From contig CBDAQB010000003.1 in assembly GCA_965198825.1 (NCBI GenBank), forward strand, positions 248,001 to 312,000: a stretch of 64,000 nucleotides of DNA, written 5' to 3'. The translations under genes were made by a program, and so were the position numbers. Positions 8,949 to 17,618 of this stretch are shown here, piece after piece. The notes under the pieces are model-generated. The model was not told where the DNA came from. It worked only from the letters and a program-made list of their open reading frames with translations, and did not search any database. Each line of letters starts with the position of its first letter. Positions within the stretch are counted from its first letter, which is position 1. This stretch comes from BOG-908 sp965198825 (GTDB taxonomy: Bacteria; Pseudomonadota; Alphaproteobacteria; Acetobacterales; Acetobacteraceae).

Positions 8949-9060
8949 AAAAAAGAACCAAAAAATTTTTGCGACTTGGGGCTGGGTGCGGGGATGGGCC
9001 GAACCCAAACGGATAGAAGTTTTTTGCTTCTTTTTTTCAAAAAAGAAGTGCTTCCTTCCT
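8923..9060. repeat. Compound palindrome, copy 2 (supplies a stop codon)
   Basis: Left arm GGTTCTTTTTTG/AAAAAAAGAACC followed by AAAAAATTTTTGCG; right arm GAAGTTTTTTGC followed by hairpin TTCTTTTTTTC/AAAAAAGAAG and TGCTTCCTTCC. The left hairpin is the G-C variant and the right one the C-G variant. The stop codon of the upstream transporter lies inside the left hairpin. It sits between two genes on the same strand. Confidence 0.9.
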
Positions 9061-9084
9061 AACCTCCGGAGTCCCAAAACCCTC

Positions 9085-11025
9085 GTGCAAGCATTCCTTC
9101 GTTTCCTGTCCCGCCAGCATTGGTCAGCCGCAGCAAGCAGCGGCGCCACCTTCGCCGCCCTCCTGGTCATCACCCTCATCAAGCTCGCGGCACCCTTAAA
9201 CGCGGCGCCGTTCCTCCTTTATCTCCCCGTCATCTTTATCCTCAGCCTGGCACTCGGCTGGCGTCCCGGCGCCCTAGGCCTGGTCCTGTCCGACCTCATG
9301 GCTGCCTTTTTCTTCCGCAGGGACAGCGGCGCGCCCCTGGACCCGAGCCAGATCATCGCTCTCGTCGAATATCTCGTCGTCGGCCTTGCCATGGTGTCGG
9401 TGTGCGATGCCCTGCGCCGCGCCATCATCGAAACCGATACGACAATGAACGACCTGATCGCCAGCAGGGCATCGCTGGAGGCCGCAAGGGAGGAGGCGGA
9501 CACGGCAAGAACGGCCGCCGAAGCCGCCAACCGTGCGAAAAGCGCTTTCCTTGCCAACATGAGCCACGAATTGCGTACGCCGCTGTCCGCCGTGATCGGC
9601 TACAGCGAAATGCTCGAAGAAGAGGCCGAGGAAACCGGCGAAAAAGCCATGCTCGCCGACCTCGGCAAGATCAAGTCGAACGCCAAGCACCTGCTCAGCC
9701 TCATCAACGACGTGCTCGACCTCAGCAAGGTCGAGGCGAACAAGATGGAGGTTTACGCCGAAACCATCGAGATCGCCGATTTCGTCCGCGAGGTCGCCTC
9801 GACAGTTGGCACTCTCGTCGCCAAGAAATCGAACACGCTCGAGCTCGACATCCCCGCAGGCGTCGGAACCATGAGCACCGATGCCACGAAACTGCGCCAG
9901 TGCCTGTTCAACCTCATAGGCAACGCCGCGAAATTCACCGAACGAGGCCGCATCACGCTGCGTGTGTCGAGGGAGCCGGCTCCCGGCGGCGACTTGATCT
10001 CCTTCGCCGTCAGCGACACTGGCATAGGCATGTCGCCCGACCAGTTGGCGCGCCTGTTCCAGCGCTTCGTCCAGGCGGACGAGACGACGACACGCAAATA
10101 TGGCGGTACCGGCCTCGGGCTGGCGCTGAGCCGCGCCTTCGCACGGCTTCTCGGTGGCGACATCGCCGTCGAAAGCACGGAAGGCAAAGGCACGTGCTTT
10201 ACGGTGCGCGTCCCGGCTTCTGTTCCAGAGCAGCGCCCTGACCATCACGGTGACTCCGAGCCGCACGCCCTAGCGGCGCAAGAGGACGGCCGCGGCCTCG
10301 TCGTCGTCGTGGACGATGAAGCGGCGCAACTGGAACTGACGACACGCTTCCTGCGCCGGCAAGGTTTTGCCGTGCGTACAGCGAGTGACGGCACAACAGG
10401 GCTGAAGCTCATCCGGTCGCTACGCCCAAGCGTCGTGCTTCTCGACGTCATGATGCCCGGCATGGACGGCTGGACGGTATTGAAGACCCTCAAGCAGGAT
10501 CCTGAGACCTCCTCCATTCCCGTCATCATGGTGAGCTTCGTCGCGGAGCCGCAGCTCAGCGCAAGCCTCGGCGCGGATGCCGCCGTAAGAAAGCCTGTCG
10601 ACTGGGCCGGCCTGAAAACCGTCATGGAAAGATTTCAGGGATCAGCCGGCGACGTTCTCATCGTGGATGACGATGCGGACATTCACGCCCGCCTGCGCAC
10701 CGTTTTGGAACGCGAAGGCTGGCGCGTCGCCGAAGCCTACGACGGCGCCCAAGCCCTGGAACGAGTCAAAACATCACGGCCGCAACTCATCCTCCTCGAT
10801 CTCACCATGCCGGTGATGGACGGCTTCGCCTTCTTGCATCATCTCAAGGCCCTGCCCGGATGCGCCGACATCCCGGTCGTCGTTCTCAGCGCACGTGATA
10901 TCAGCAACGCCGAGCGGGAGTCGCTCGCCGACGCCGACCGCATTCTTCGAAAAGATCAAACAAGCATGCGCGACCTGGCAGCCGAACTGAAAGCGCTCGG
11001 CGCCAGGACGCACGAAACTCAGTAG
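9085..11025 (+). CDS. Hybrid sensor histidine kinase with two receiver domains
   Basis: Membrane-bound phosphorelay kinase, 646 residues from the GTG at 9085. Order: DUF4118/KdpD-like hydrophobic region with three to four helices (about 15-115), coiled coil (about 125-155), HisKA with SHELRTPLSAVIGYSEML, HATPase_c with NLIGNAAKFTE and GGTGLGLALSRAF, then two receivers. Receiver 1 has VVVDDE, DVMMPGMDGW and the Lys in VRKPVDW. Receiver 2 has IVDDDAD, DLTMPVMDGF and RKD. The open frame begins at 8986 inside a compound palindrome; that part encodes low-complexity KKK/FFF sequence, so I start after it. The kinase core closely resembles the one at 25021-27351. Its stop overlaps the convergent SDR stop by seven bases. 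Confidence 0.9.
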   Translation: MQAFLRFLSRQHWSAAASSGATFAALLVITLIKLAAPLNAAPFLLYLPVIFILSLALGWRPGALGLVLSDLMAAFFFRRDSGAPLDPSQIIALVEYLVVGLAMVSVCDALRRAIIETDTTMNDLIASRASLEAAREEADTARTAAEAANRAKSAFLANMSHELRTPLSAVIGYSEMLEEEAEETGEKAMLADLGKIKSNAKHLLSLINDVLDLSKVEANKMEVYAETIEIADFVREVASTVGTLVAKKSNTLELDIPAGVGTMSTDATKLRQCLFNLIGNAAKFTERGRITLRVSREPAPGGDLISFAVSDTGIGMSPDQLARLFQRFVQADETTTRKYGGTGLGLALSRAFARLLGGDIAVESTEGKGTCFTVRVPASVPEQRPDHHGDSEPHALAAQEDGRGLVVVVDDEAAQLELTTRFLRRQGFAVRTASDGTTGLKLIRSLRPSVVLLDVMMPGMDGWTVLKTLKQDPETSSIPVIMVSFVAEPQLSASLGADAAVRKPVDWAGLKTVMERFQGSAGDVLIVDDDADIHARLRTVLEREGWRVAEAYDGAQALERVKTSRPQLILLDLTMPVMDGFAFLHHLKALPGCADIPVVVLSARDISNAERESLADADRILRKDQTSMRDLAAELKALGARTHETQ

Positions 11026-11891
11026 ATCACCATCCCACCATGCACGGGCAGGAAGGCGCCCGTGGTGTAGCTAGCATCGTCCGACGCCAGATAGACATAA
11101 GCCGACGCAAGCTCTGCCGGCTGCCCAGGTCGGCCCATGGGTGATTGGCTCCCGAACGTCTTGAGCTGTTCGGCGTCCATGCCGGTCGGAATGAAAGGCG
11201 TCCAGATCGGCCCGGGAAGCACCGCGTTCACGCGTATGCCTTTGTCCACCAGCATCTGCGACAGGCCGATGGTGAAGTTCGCGATGGCGGCCTTCGTCGC
11301 CGAATAGGCCAGCAAACTCGGCATCGGATGCTTGGCGTTCACCGACGAGGTGTTGATGATGCAGGCGCCCGGCTTCAGATGAGGCAAGGCCGCCTTGCAC
11401 AGATAAAACTGCGAATGGATGTTCACCTTGAAAGTGCGGTCCCATTCCTCGTCCGTGATGTCCTCCAGCGCATCCCGCGTCATCTGAAATGCGCCATTGT
11501 TCACCAGAATATCGAGTTGTCCGAACTTCTCGATCGCGGCTGCCACGAGCGCGCGGCAGTGGGCAGGATCGGAAATGTCGCCGGGCAGTTTAACCGCTTC
11601 CCGGCCAGCATCGCGAACAGCCGCGGCCGCGTTCTCCGCATCCTCCTCCTCGTTGAGATAGGACAGCAGCACGTTCGCGCCTTCGCGGGCGTAGGCCAGC
11701 GCCACAGCGCGCCCAATTCCCGAATCGGCGCCTGTGATCAGGGCCACGCGCCCCTCCAGCTTGCCAGATCCGCGGTAGCTGCTCTCCCCATGATCCGGCT
11801 TGGGATCCATCCGTTCGGAGGAACCAGGCGGCTCCTGCTTCGCCGTCGAAAACGGCGGCTTCGGGTAGCGATTACGAGGATCGACTGTCAT
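11019..11891 (-). CDS. SDR family oxidoreductase (YghA-like stress type)
   Basis: Classical NAD(P)-dependent short-chain dehydrogenase, 290 residues. It has the N-terminal tail DHGESSYRGSGKLEGR typical of the YghA/GsiB subgroup, cofactor motif TGADSGIGRA, LVNNGAF, the catalytic Ser in NTSSVN and the YSATK active-site Tyr-Lys. Family members are often general stress proteins; substrate unknown. Start at 11891 has AGGCAGG upstream. A second member with the same architecture lies at 31811-32707. Its 3' end overlaps the hybrid kinase stop on the other strand, so transcription of the two genes collides there. Confidence 0.9.
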   Translation of the reverse strand: MTVDPRNRYPKPPFSTAKQEPPGSSERMDPKPDHGESSYRGSGKLEGRVALITGADSGIGRAVALAYAREGANVLLSYLNEEEDAENAAAAVRDAGREAVKLPGDISDPAHCRALVAAAIEKFGQLDILVNNGAFQMTRDALEDITDEEWDRTFKVNIHSQFYLCKAALPHLKPGACIINTSSVNAKHPMPSLLAYSATKAAIANFTIGLSQMLVDKGIRVNAVLPGPIWTPFIPTGMDAEQLKTFGSQSPMGRPGQPAELASAYVYLASDDASYTTGAFLPVHGGMVIY

Positions 11892-12036
11892 GCCCTGCCT
11901 TTCTTTTGCAGACCAAAGCATCGCATCAAGCCGCCTTGCGTTGCCTCGCCGCAGAGCGATGTGATGTCCGCGCCCCGATGCGCATCCGTTTGCCTCCCAC
12001 ACCGCGATAGCGACCCGACAAGGGTGAAGGACGAGC

Positions 12037-13410
12037 ATGGCCGAAATCGAAGTCGAGACCGCGATCATAGGCGGCGGTCAGGCCGGCGTCCCGCTTGCAA
12101 GGGTCTTGGCCGATGCCGGCCGGTCGGTCGCGCTCATCGAGGAATCCCACCTGGGCGGCTCCTGCGTAAACTACGGCTGCACCCCGACCAAGGCGCTGAT
12201 CGCCTCAGCCGGCCTGGCATCGGACGCCAGGCGCGCCGGCGACCTCGGCATCCGCATCCCCACTGTGGAAGTGGATTTCCCAGCCGTGATGGCGCGCGTC
12301 CGCCGCCTGGTGTCGGAAGCAAAATCCTCCCTCGACAGCAGCTTCGAGGAAAGCGGAACCGCACACGTCATTGCAGGCCACGCAAAGATCGCAGGGCGCA
12401 ACGGCAACCGTTTCACTATAAGTGCCGGAGCCTCCACAGTCCTGGCCGAACGTATCATCCTAGACACCGGCACCCGCTCGGCCATGCCGAAGATTGAGGG
12501 TTTGGACAGCATCTCCTGCATCGTCGCCGAGAACTGGCTGGACCTGAACACACTACCGAAACGCCTGATCGTCCTGGGCGGCAGCTACATCGCGCTGGAG
12601 ATGGCGCAAGCGTTCAGCCGTCTCGGCGCCGAAGTGGTGGTGATCAACCAAGGCGCCCAGCTCGCCGAACGCGAGGACCCGGACGTCGCCGAAGCACTCA
12701 AGGAAGCGCTCGAAGCAGACGGCATAGAGGTGCGCCTGAACAGCAATCCCGATCGCGTCGAAGCGACCGAAACCGGCGTGTCGGTCCACATCAATGGCAG
12801 CGTCGTGAAAGGCACACATCTTTTCGTCGCCACCGGCCGCAAACCCAACACCGACGATCTCGGCCTGCACACCGTAGGCGTGACACTTACCGCACAAGGC
12901 ATGGTCGAAGTTGACGACAGGCTCGCCACGAACGTCCCTGGCATCTGGGCAGTCGGCGACATCAGGGGTGGTCCCGCCTTCACCCACACCGCCTATGCGG
13001 ATTTCCGCGTTCTGCAATCGCTCTTCCTCGGCGACGGCTCCGTCGAACGGCCGAAAATCATCCCCTACGCCATGTTCACCGACCCAGAGCTCGGCCGCGT
13101 CGGCATGTCGCAAACCGAGGCAGAGAAAGCCGGCCGAAAAATCAAAGTAGGCCGCTGGAAGATGTCGGAAAGCGGGAAAGCGAAAGAACTCGGCAAGACT
13201 GCAGGCTTCGTCAAAGTCCTTCTCGATGCGAGGACGGATGAGATATTAGGAGCGGCCATCCTCTCCGTTCATGGATCGGAGGTCGTGCAGCTATTTATCG
13301 AGTTGATGAATTCCGGCGCCACCGCCAAGACCATGCGCGACGCCGTTCACATTCATCCTACCCTCGCGGAGGCGGCAAAAAATGCATTGGTGTCCGCAAT
13401 GGGAGAGTGA
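12037..13410 (+). CDS. Class I pyridine nucleotide-disulfide oxidoreductase (mercuric reductase-like)
   Basis: FAD/NAD(P) flavoprotein of 457 residues. IIGGGQAGVPLA is the FAD dinucleotide fold, GGSCVNYGCTPTKA holds the redox-active CxxxxC pair, VLGGSYIALEMAQ is the NAD(P) fold, and WAVGDIRGGPAF is the second FAD motif. The C-terminal HIHPTLAEA carries the His-Glu dyad of the dimer interface. There is no extra N-terminal metal-binding domain and no terminal vicinal cysteine pair, so a mercuric reductase proper is unlikely. No 2-oxoacid dehydrogenase genes lie nearby, which argues against an Lpd role. Expressed divergently from the SDR across 145 bp. Confidence 0.88.
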   Translation: MAEIEVETAIIGGGQAGVPLARVLADAGRSVALIEESHLGGSCVNYGCTPTKALIASAGLASDARRAGDLGIRIPTVEVDFPAVMARVRRLVSEAKSSLDSSFEESGTAHVIAGHAKIAGRNGNRFTISAGASTVLAERIILDTGTRSAMPKIEGLDSISCIVAENWLDLNTLPKRLIVLGGSYIALEMAQAFSRLGAEVVVINQGAQLAEREDPDVAEALKEALEADGIEVRLNSNPDRVEATETGVSVHINGSVVKGTHLFVATGRKPNTDDLGLHTVGVTLTAQGMVEVDDRLATNVPGIWAVGDIRGGPAFTHTAYADFRVLQSLFLGDGSVERPKIIPYAMFTDPELGRVGMSQTEAEKAGRKIKVGRWKMSESGKAKELGKTAGFVKVLLDARTDEILGAAILSVHGSEVVQLFIELMNSGATAKTMRDAVHIHPTLAEAAKNALVSAMGE

Positions 13411-13421
13411 GCGCGTAAGCC

Positions 13422-14390
13422 TCACCCCAGGGCAGCAACATATCGCGCGACGCCCGCTTCCAACGGCGTTGTCTCCTGCAGCCAGCCGGCACCACGAAGC
13501 TTCCCGATTGGCGCCTCGGTAAAATACTGGTAGTGATCACGGATATGCGACGGGATGTCGATATACTCGATGTTCGGCGGCAAATCCATGCAGGCGAAAA
13601 CGATGCCAGCCAGATCGTTCCAGCTTCGCGCGACGCCGCTTCCCACATTGAACAGTCCTGAAACGGCAGGGTTGGCCGCAAGCCACGCAATCACCGCCAC
13701 GACATCATCGACATAGACGAAGTCCCGCAATTGCCCGCCGTCTGTGTAGCCGGACCGGTGCGACCGGAACAACTTCACCGGACCGCCTTTCCGCACCACG
13801 GGGATAATCTTGTTGATGACTGACCGCATCTCGCCCTTATGGTCCTCGCCCGGCCCATAGACGTTGAAGAGCTTGAGCGCCGCCCACTGCGGTGGCGTCG
13901 GCCGCCCCGAAGCCGCATCACCGACAATCCGGCAATCGACCATCTGCTTCGACCAGCCATATGCATTCAGCGGCCGCAAACGCCTGAGCTTCGCCAGATC
14001 CTGGTCATCGACAAAGCCCAGCGATCCATCGCCGTAAGTCGCAGCCGATGACGCATAAAGAAATGAACTTCCATGCGTCGCGCACCAGTCCCACAAATCC
14101 AGCGACAACCTGATATTGTCGCGAACGATCCGATCCACATCGGTCTCGGTGGTTGCCGAAACAGCACCGAGATGGACGACAACGTCCACCTTCCCCTCAT
14201 GAGCGCCAAGCCAGGCGGGTAGCGCGTCGGGCGTAATCAGATCATGCAGCGCAGTGCCGAGAAGGTTGCGCCATTTTGCACCCTGGCGAAGATTGTCGCA
14301 GCCGACCACGTCGTGACCGGCCGCGCAAAATGCGCGCGCCACGTTCGAGCCGATGAACCCAGCTGCACCAGTCACCAAAATCAGGCCCAC
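13422..14390 (-). CDS. hldD: ADP-L-glycero-D-manno-heptose-6-epimerase
   Basis: Last step of ADP-heptose synthesis for the LPS inner core, in the cytoplasm. The 322 residues contain TGAAGFIGSNVA (NADP fold), GCDNLRQGAKWRNL, SSAATYGDG, the YGWSK catalytic Tyr-Lys and NVYGPGEDHKGEM, and RDFVYVDDVV. This combination is specific for HldD within the extended SDRs. Other heptose genes (hldE, gmhB) are not in the window. It ends 11 bases from the flavoprotein stop on the opposite strand. Start at 14390 fits the family N-terminus. Confidence 0.92.
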   Translation of the reverse strand: MGLILVTGAAGFIGSNVARAFCAAGHDVVGCDNLRQGAKWRNLLGTALHDLITPDALPAWLGAHEGKVDVVVHLGAVSATTETDVDRIVRDNIRLSLDLWDWCATHGSSFLYASSAATYGDGSLGFVDDQDLAKLRRLRPLNAYGWSKQMVDCRIVGDAASGRPTPPQWAALKLFNVYGPGEDHKGEMRSVINKIIPVVRKGGPVKLFRSHRSGYTDGGQLRDFVYVDDVVAVIAWLAANPAVSGLFNVGSGVARSWNDLAGIVFACMDLPPNIEYIDIPSHIRDHYQYFTEAPIGKLRGAGWLQETTPLEAGVARYVAALG

Positions 14391-14484
14391 CGTCCCCGCA
14401 TCCCTTCCGCGAAATACAAGCAGGCGCGCCTATAGCACGCTCTTCGTCACCCCGCGAACAGCGCTGCCGGTGACCGCAGGCTAG

Positions 14485-16524
14485 TCAGAGATCCTTCGCC
14501 AATCGCAACGCATCGAAAACGGCAGCATGGATGTTGCGGCTGGAGACAGCATCGCCGATACGGAAAAGCTGATAGCGCGAACCTGCGTTACGAACCACAT
14601 CCTGAGCCCGTCCGCTCAGCAAGGCCGCATGATCCACCTCGCCGCCGTTGCGCGAACCCGGTTTCAGCGCCTCATAAACCTCGTCGAGCGGCAGCGTACC
14701 ATGCTCGACCACGACTTGATCGACCTCCCGCTCCTCCTGCTGATCACCGTAGTCGCTGCCCAGCGCTGCCACCAACCCGTTGCCTCTCCGCCGCACCGAC
14801 AACAGCCGCGCATTCATCGTCACCCGAACCCCACGCCGGTGAAAGATCCGCGCATAGGCAGCATGATTGAGGCCGCCTATCTCCGGCGCCAGCATGCGCT
14901 CCGGCGTCACCAGCTCTACATCCGCACCGGCCTCCGCCAAAACCTCCGCCGCCTGCATGCCGGGATGCGCCCCGTTGTCATCGAACACCAGCACGCGGCC
15001 GGACAGGGGTGCGCCGCCGCCCAGCACATCCCAGCTCGACACCACAAGATCGTTGCCCTCCTGCAAAACCTCAGTGTCAGGCACACCACCGGTTGCCACG
15101 AACACCACGTCCGGCGTCAGCGCCAGCACATCCTCGGCGCCCGCATAGGTGTCGAACCGCATCACCGCTCCCATCCGCGCCAGCTCGGACAAGCGCCAAT
15201 CCACAATCCCGATCAGTTCCCGCCTGCGGAAACTGCGTGCTGCCAAAAGGATCTGTCCGCCCGCACGCCCTGTCGCCTCGAACACCGTCACCCGGTGCCC
15301 ACGTTCTGCCGACACCCGAGCCGCCTCCAGCCCGGCAGGACCCGCACCCACCACGACAACATGCCGTGGCTCGCCCTCCGTGCACGCAATCTCATGCGGC
15401 ATCGTCGCCTCTCGCCCGGTCGCGGCATTATGCACGCACAGCGCCTCGTTCCCCTCGTAGATCCTGTCGAGGCAATAGGTCGCGCCGACGCACGGCCGAA
15501 TACGGTTCTCTTGTCCAGCCATCACCTTGCGCACGATATGCGGCTCGGCAATATGCGCACGCGTCATGCCAACCATGTCGAGCTTGCCCTCGGCAATGGC
15601 ATGACGTGCCGTGGCAACGTCATTGATACGCGCTGCGTGAAATGTCGGAAACTTTGTCGCCGCCCTTATCTCGCCGGCGAAATCCAGATGCTGCGCCGTC
15701 CCCATGCCATGGATCGGAATGACTTTCGAAAGGGCATTATCTGTGTCCATATGCCCGCGAATAATATTGAGAAAATCCACCACGCCGCCACCGGCAAAAC
15801 GCCGCGCAATCTCCACCCCATCCGCGCGGCTCAGCCCGATATCCCAGTCCTCGTCTGCCACCATCCGAACACCGATCAGAAAATCCGGCCCCACCGCATC
15901 ACGCATCGCCTGCAGAACGCGCACCGAGAACCGCATCCTGTTATCCAGGCTGCCCCCGTTCTCGTCATCACGGTGATTGGTGGCAGGCGACCAGAACTGA
16001 TCCGGCAAGTGCCCATAAGCATCGATCTCAAAACCATCTAACCCCGCCGCCTTCATGCGCTGCGCCGCCGCCGCATAATCGCCAACGATCCGGTCCAGAT
16101 CCCACGCCTCCGCCGCCTTCGGAAACCCCCTATGCGCTGCCTCCCGCACGCGCGACGGTGCCAACACAGGCAACCAGTCCGCCTTGTTCCACGCCGTGCG
16201 CCTCCCGAGATGCGTCAATTGGATCATCACCGCCGACCCATGCTCGTGGCATTCATCCGACAGCCGCCGCAACCACGGCACGATCTCGTCCTTGTAGGCC
16301 AGCAGATTACCGAACACCGGCGGACTGTCAGGCGACACCACCGCCGATCCCGCCGTCATCGTCAGCGCAATGCCACCCTTCGCCTTCTCGACATGGTAGA
16401 GCCGGTAACGATCCTTCGGCATGCCATCCTCTGAATAGGATGGCTCATGCGACGTGCTCATCACCCTGTTGCGCAAGGTGAGATGGCGAAGCTGGTAGGG
16501 TTGGAGGAGAGGGTCGCTTGTCAT
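14485..16524 (-). CDS. OYE-type flavin/Fe-S oxidoreductase, probable N-methyl amine demethylase (DgcA/N-methylproline demethylase-like)
   Basis: Predicted 679-residue oxidoreductase with FMN TIM barrel (1-350), Fe-S segment, and FAD/NAD-binding domain (about 390-679; VVVGAGPAGLEAARV). Cys pattern CVGATYC-x11-C lacks the second Cys of the usual CxxCxxxC-x11-C seen in FadH-type enzymes; Ala occupies that place. The following NAATGREATMPHE resembles dimethylglycine and N-methylproline demethylases. Together with the neighbouring Rieske oxygenase, GlxA-type regulator and sarcosine oxidase-like gene it suggests betaine to glycine breakdown. Start at 16524 is chosen on family similarity; the frame continues into a palindrome repeat at 16536. 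The activity is inferred from family and context. Confidence 0.8.
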   Translation of the reverse strand: MTSDPLLQPYQLRHLTLRNRVMSTSHEPSYSEDGMPKDRYRLYHVEKAKGGIALTMTAGSAVVSPDSPPVFGNLLAYKDEIVPWLRRLSDECHEHGSAVMIQLTHLGRRTAWNKADWLPVLAPSRVREAAHRGFPKAAEAWDLDRIVGDYAAAAQRMKAAGLDGFEIDAYGHLPDQFWSPATNHRDDENGGSLDNRMRFSVRVLQAMRDAVGPDFLIGVRMVADEDWDIGLSRADGVEIARRFAGGGVVDFLNIIRGHMDTDNALSKVIPIHGMGTAQHLDFAGEIRAATKFPTFHAARINDVATARHAIAEGKLDMVGMTRAHIAEPHIVRKVMAGQENRIRPCVGATYCLDRIYEGNEALCVHNAATGREATMPHEIACTEGEPRHVVVVGAGPAGLEAARVSAERGHRVTVFEATGRAGGQILLAARSFRRRELIGIVDWRLSELARMGAVMRFDTYAGAEDVLALTPDVVFVATGGVPDTEVLQEGNDLVVSSWDVLGGGAPLSGRVLVFDDNGAHPGMQAAEVLAEAGADVELVTPERMLAPEIGGLNHAAYARIFHRRGVRVTMNARLLSVRRRGNGLVAALGSDYGDQQEEREVDQVVVEHGTLPLDEVYEALKPGSRNGGEVDHAALLSGRAQDVVRNAGSRYQLFRIGDAVSSRNIHAAVFDALRLAKDL

Positions 16525-16535
16525 CAGGAAGCGAG

Positions 16536-16658
16536 CGCGTTCTTTTCTGAAAAAAAGAACCAAAAAACTTTTGCGTCTTGGGACCGAGATCTTGGGAACG
16601 CTCGGCCTGAACGAACAAAAGTTTTTTGCTTCTTTTTTTCAAAAAAGAAGACCTTCCT
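16536..16658. repeat. Compound palindrome, copy 3
   Basis: Left hairpin GTTCTTTTCTG/AAAAAAAGAAC with CAAAAAACTTTTGCG; centre with CTTGGGACCGAGATC; right arm CAAAAGTTTTTTGC with hairpin TTCTTTTTTTC/AAAAAAGAAG and ACCTTCC. It lies between the regulator stop and the demethylase start, so it splits the minus-strand cluster into two likely transcripts. Confidence 0.9.
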
Positions 16659-17613
16659 AATTTCCATGAACCAGCTCCCGCCGCTCGTAGACAGGCGGGC
16701 GCCCAAAGCGACCCCGATAGGCAGCACTAAACCGCGAAGGCGTCGCATAACCGCAAGCAGCGCCCACCTCCGTCACCTGCATCGATGTCTCCCGCAAGAG
16801 CGTGCGCGCCTTGTCAAGCCGCAGCCCAGCGGCATAGGCAGCCGGGCTTTCGCCCAAATGCTTGCGGAACAGCCGCTCCAGTTGCCGCGGCGACAAACCA
16901 AGGCTACGCGCGACGGCCGCCGCATTCAGCGGCCACCCGACTGCATCCTCCATCATCCTGACTGCAGCAGCCAATTTCTCTGGCGCCGCATATCCGGCGC
17001 CGCGCTGCCGCTCCGTTCCGGCACGCACCCTGTCCACCAGGAACTGCGCCGCGACCGAGGCCGCAAGCGCCGGCCCCAAGCGCGCCTCTACCATCGCCAG
17101 CATCAGGCTGATCGGCGCAATGCCGCCGGTGCACGTCACCCTGTCACGATCGACCGTGAACAGATCATTGACAAACTCGATTTCGCGAAACTCTTCTTCG
17201 ATGGCGGCCAGGTTCTCCCAATGAATGGCGCAGCGCCTGCCACGTAGCAGCCCCGCCTCTGCAAGTGCGAAAGCCCCCGTGCAAAGGCTGCCGAGCGGAA
17301 CATTTTCACGCGCAAAGCGGCGCAGCGCCGCGGTCACACGCGAATCCACCGCCTCGCGCACATCAACGCCGCCGCAAGCAAGTAGCAAATCCGGCGCTTT
17401 CTGCAAACCGGCGAGTGGCACGGTAGGCTGCAACGTCAATCCGTTGCTGGCAACGGCAGGCAAGCCGTCCGAAGTCACAACATCCCAGGCATAAGCGTCA
17501 GTGCCGCTCAGTCGATTCGCCATGCGCAACACCTCGATGCCGTTCGCGCAGGCAATCATCGAGAAGTTCGGCAAGGTCAGAAAAGCCAGGCGATGCAGCC
17601 CACCAAGATCCAT
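16657..17613 (-). CDS. GlxA family transcriptional regulator (GbdR-like, DJ-1/AraC)
   Basis: AraC-type activator of 318 residues. The N-terminal DJ-1/PfpI-like domain (about 8-190) opens with FLTLPNFSMIACANGIEVL and LRMANRLSG, close to the GbdR/CdhR group that senses glycine betaine, dimethylglycine or carnitine; SLCTGAFALAEAGLL is the nucleophile-elbow region. The C-terminal HTH_18 (about 225-318) carries LGLSPRQLERLFRKHLG and ACGYATPSRFSAAYRGRFG. Five bases separate it from the Rieske gene stop, so the two are in one operon. Start at 17613 was set by the family N-terminus; the longer frame overlaps the Rieske gene. It likely controls this demethylation locus. Confidence 0.88.
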   Translation of the reverse strand: MDLGGLHRLAFLTLPNFSMIACANGIEVLRMANRLSGTDAYAWDVVTSDGLPAVASNGLTLQPTVPLAGLQKAPDLLLACGGVDVREAVDSRVTAALRRFARENVPLGSLCTGAFALAEAGLLRGRRCAIHWENLAAIEEEFREIEFVNDLFTVDRDRVTCTGGIAPISLMLAMVEARLGPALAASVAAQFLVDRVRAGTERQRGAGYAAPEKLAAAVRMMEDAVGWPLNAAAVARSLGLSPRQLERLFRKHLGESPAAYAAGLRLDKARTLLRETSMQVTEVGAACGYATPSRFSAAYRGRFGRPPVYERRELVHGN

Positions 17614-17618
17614 GCGTC

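Noticed and set aside
12037..13410. Mercuric reductase
   Set aside because: Lacks the N-terminal HMA domain and C-terminal Cys pair, and no mer genes are nearby.
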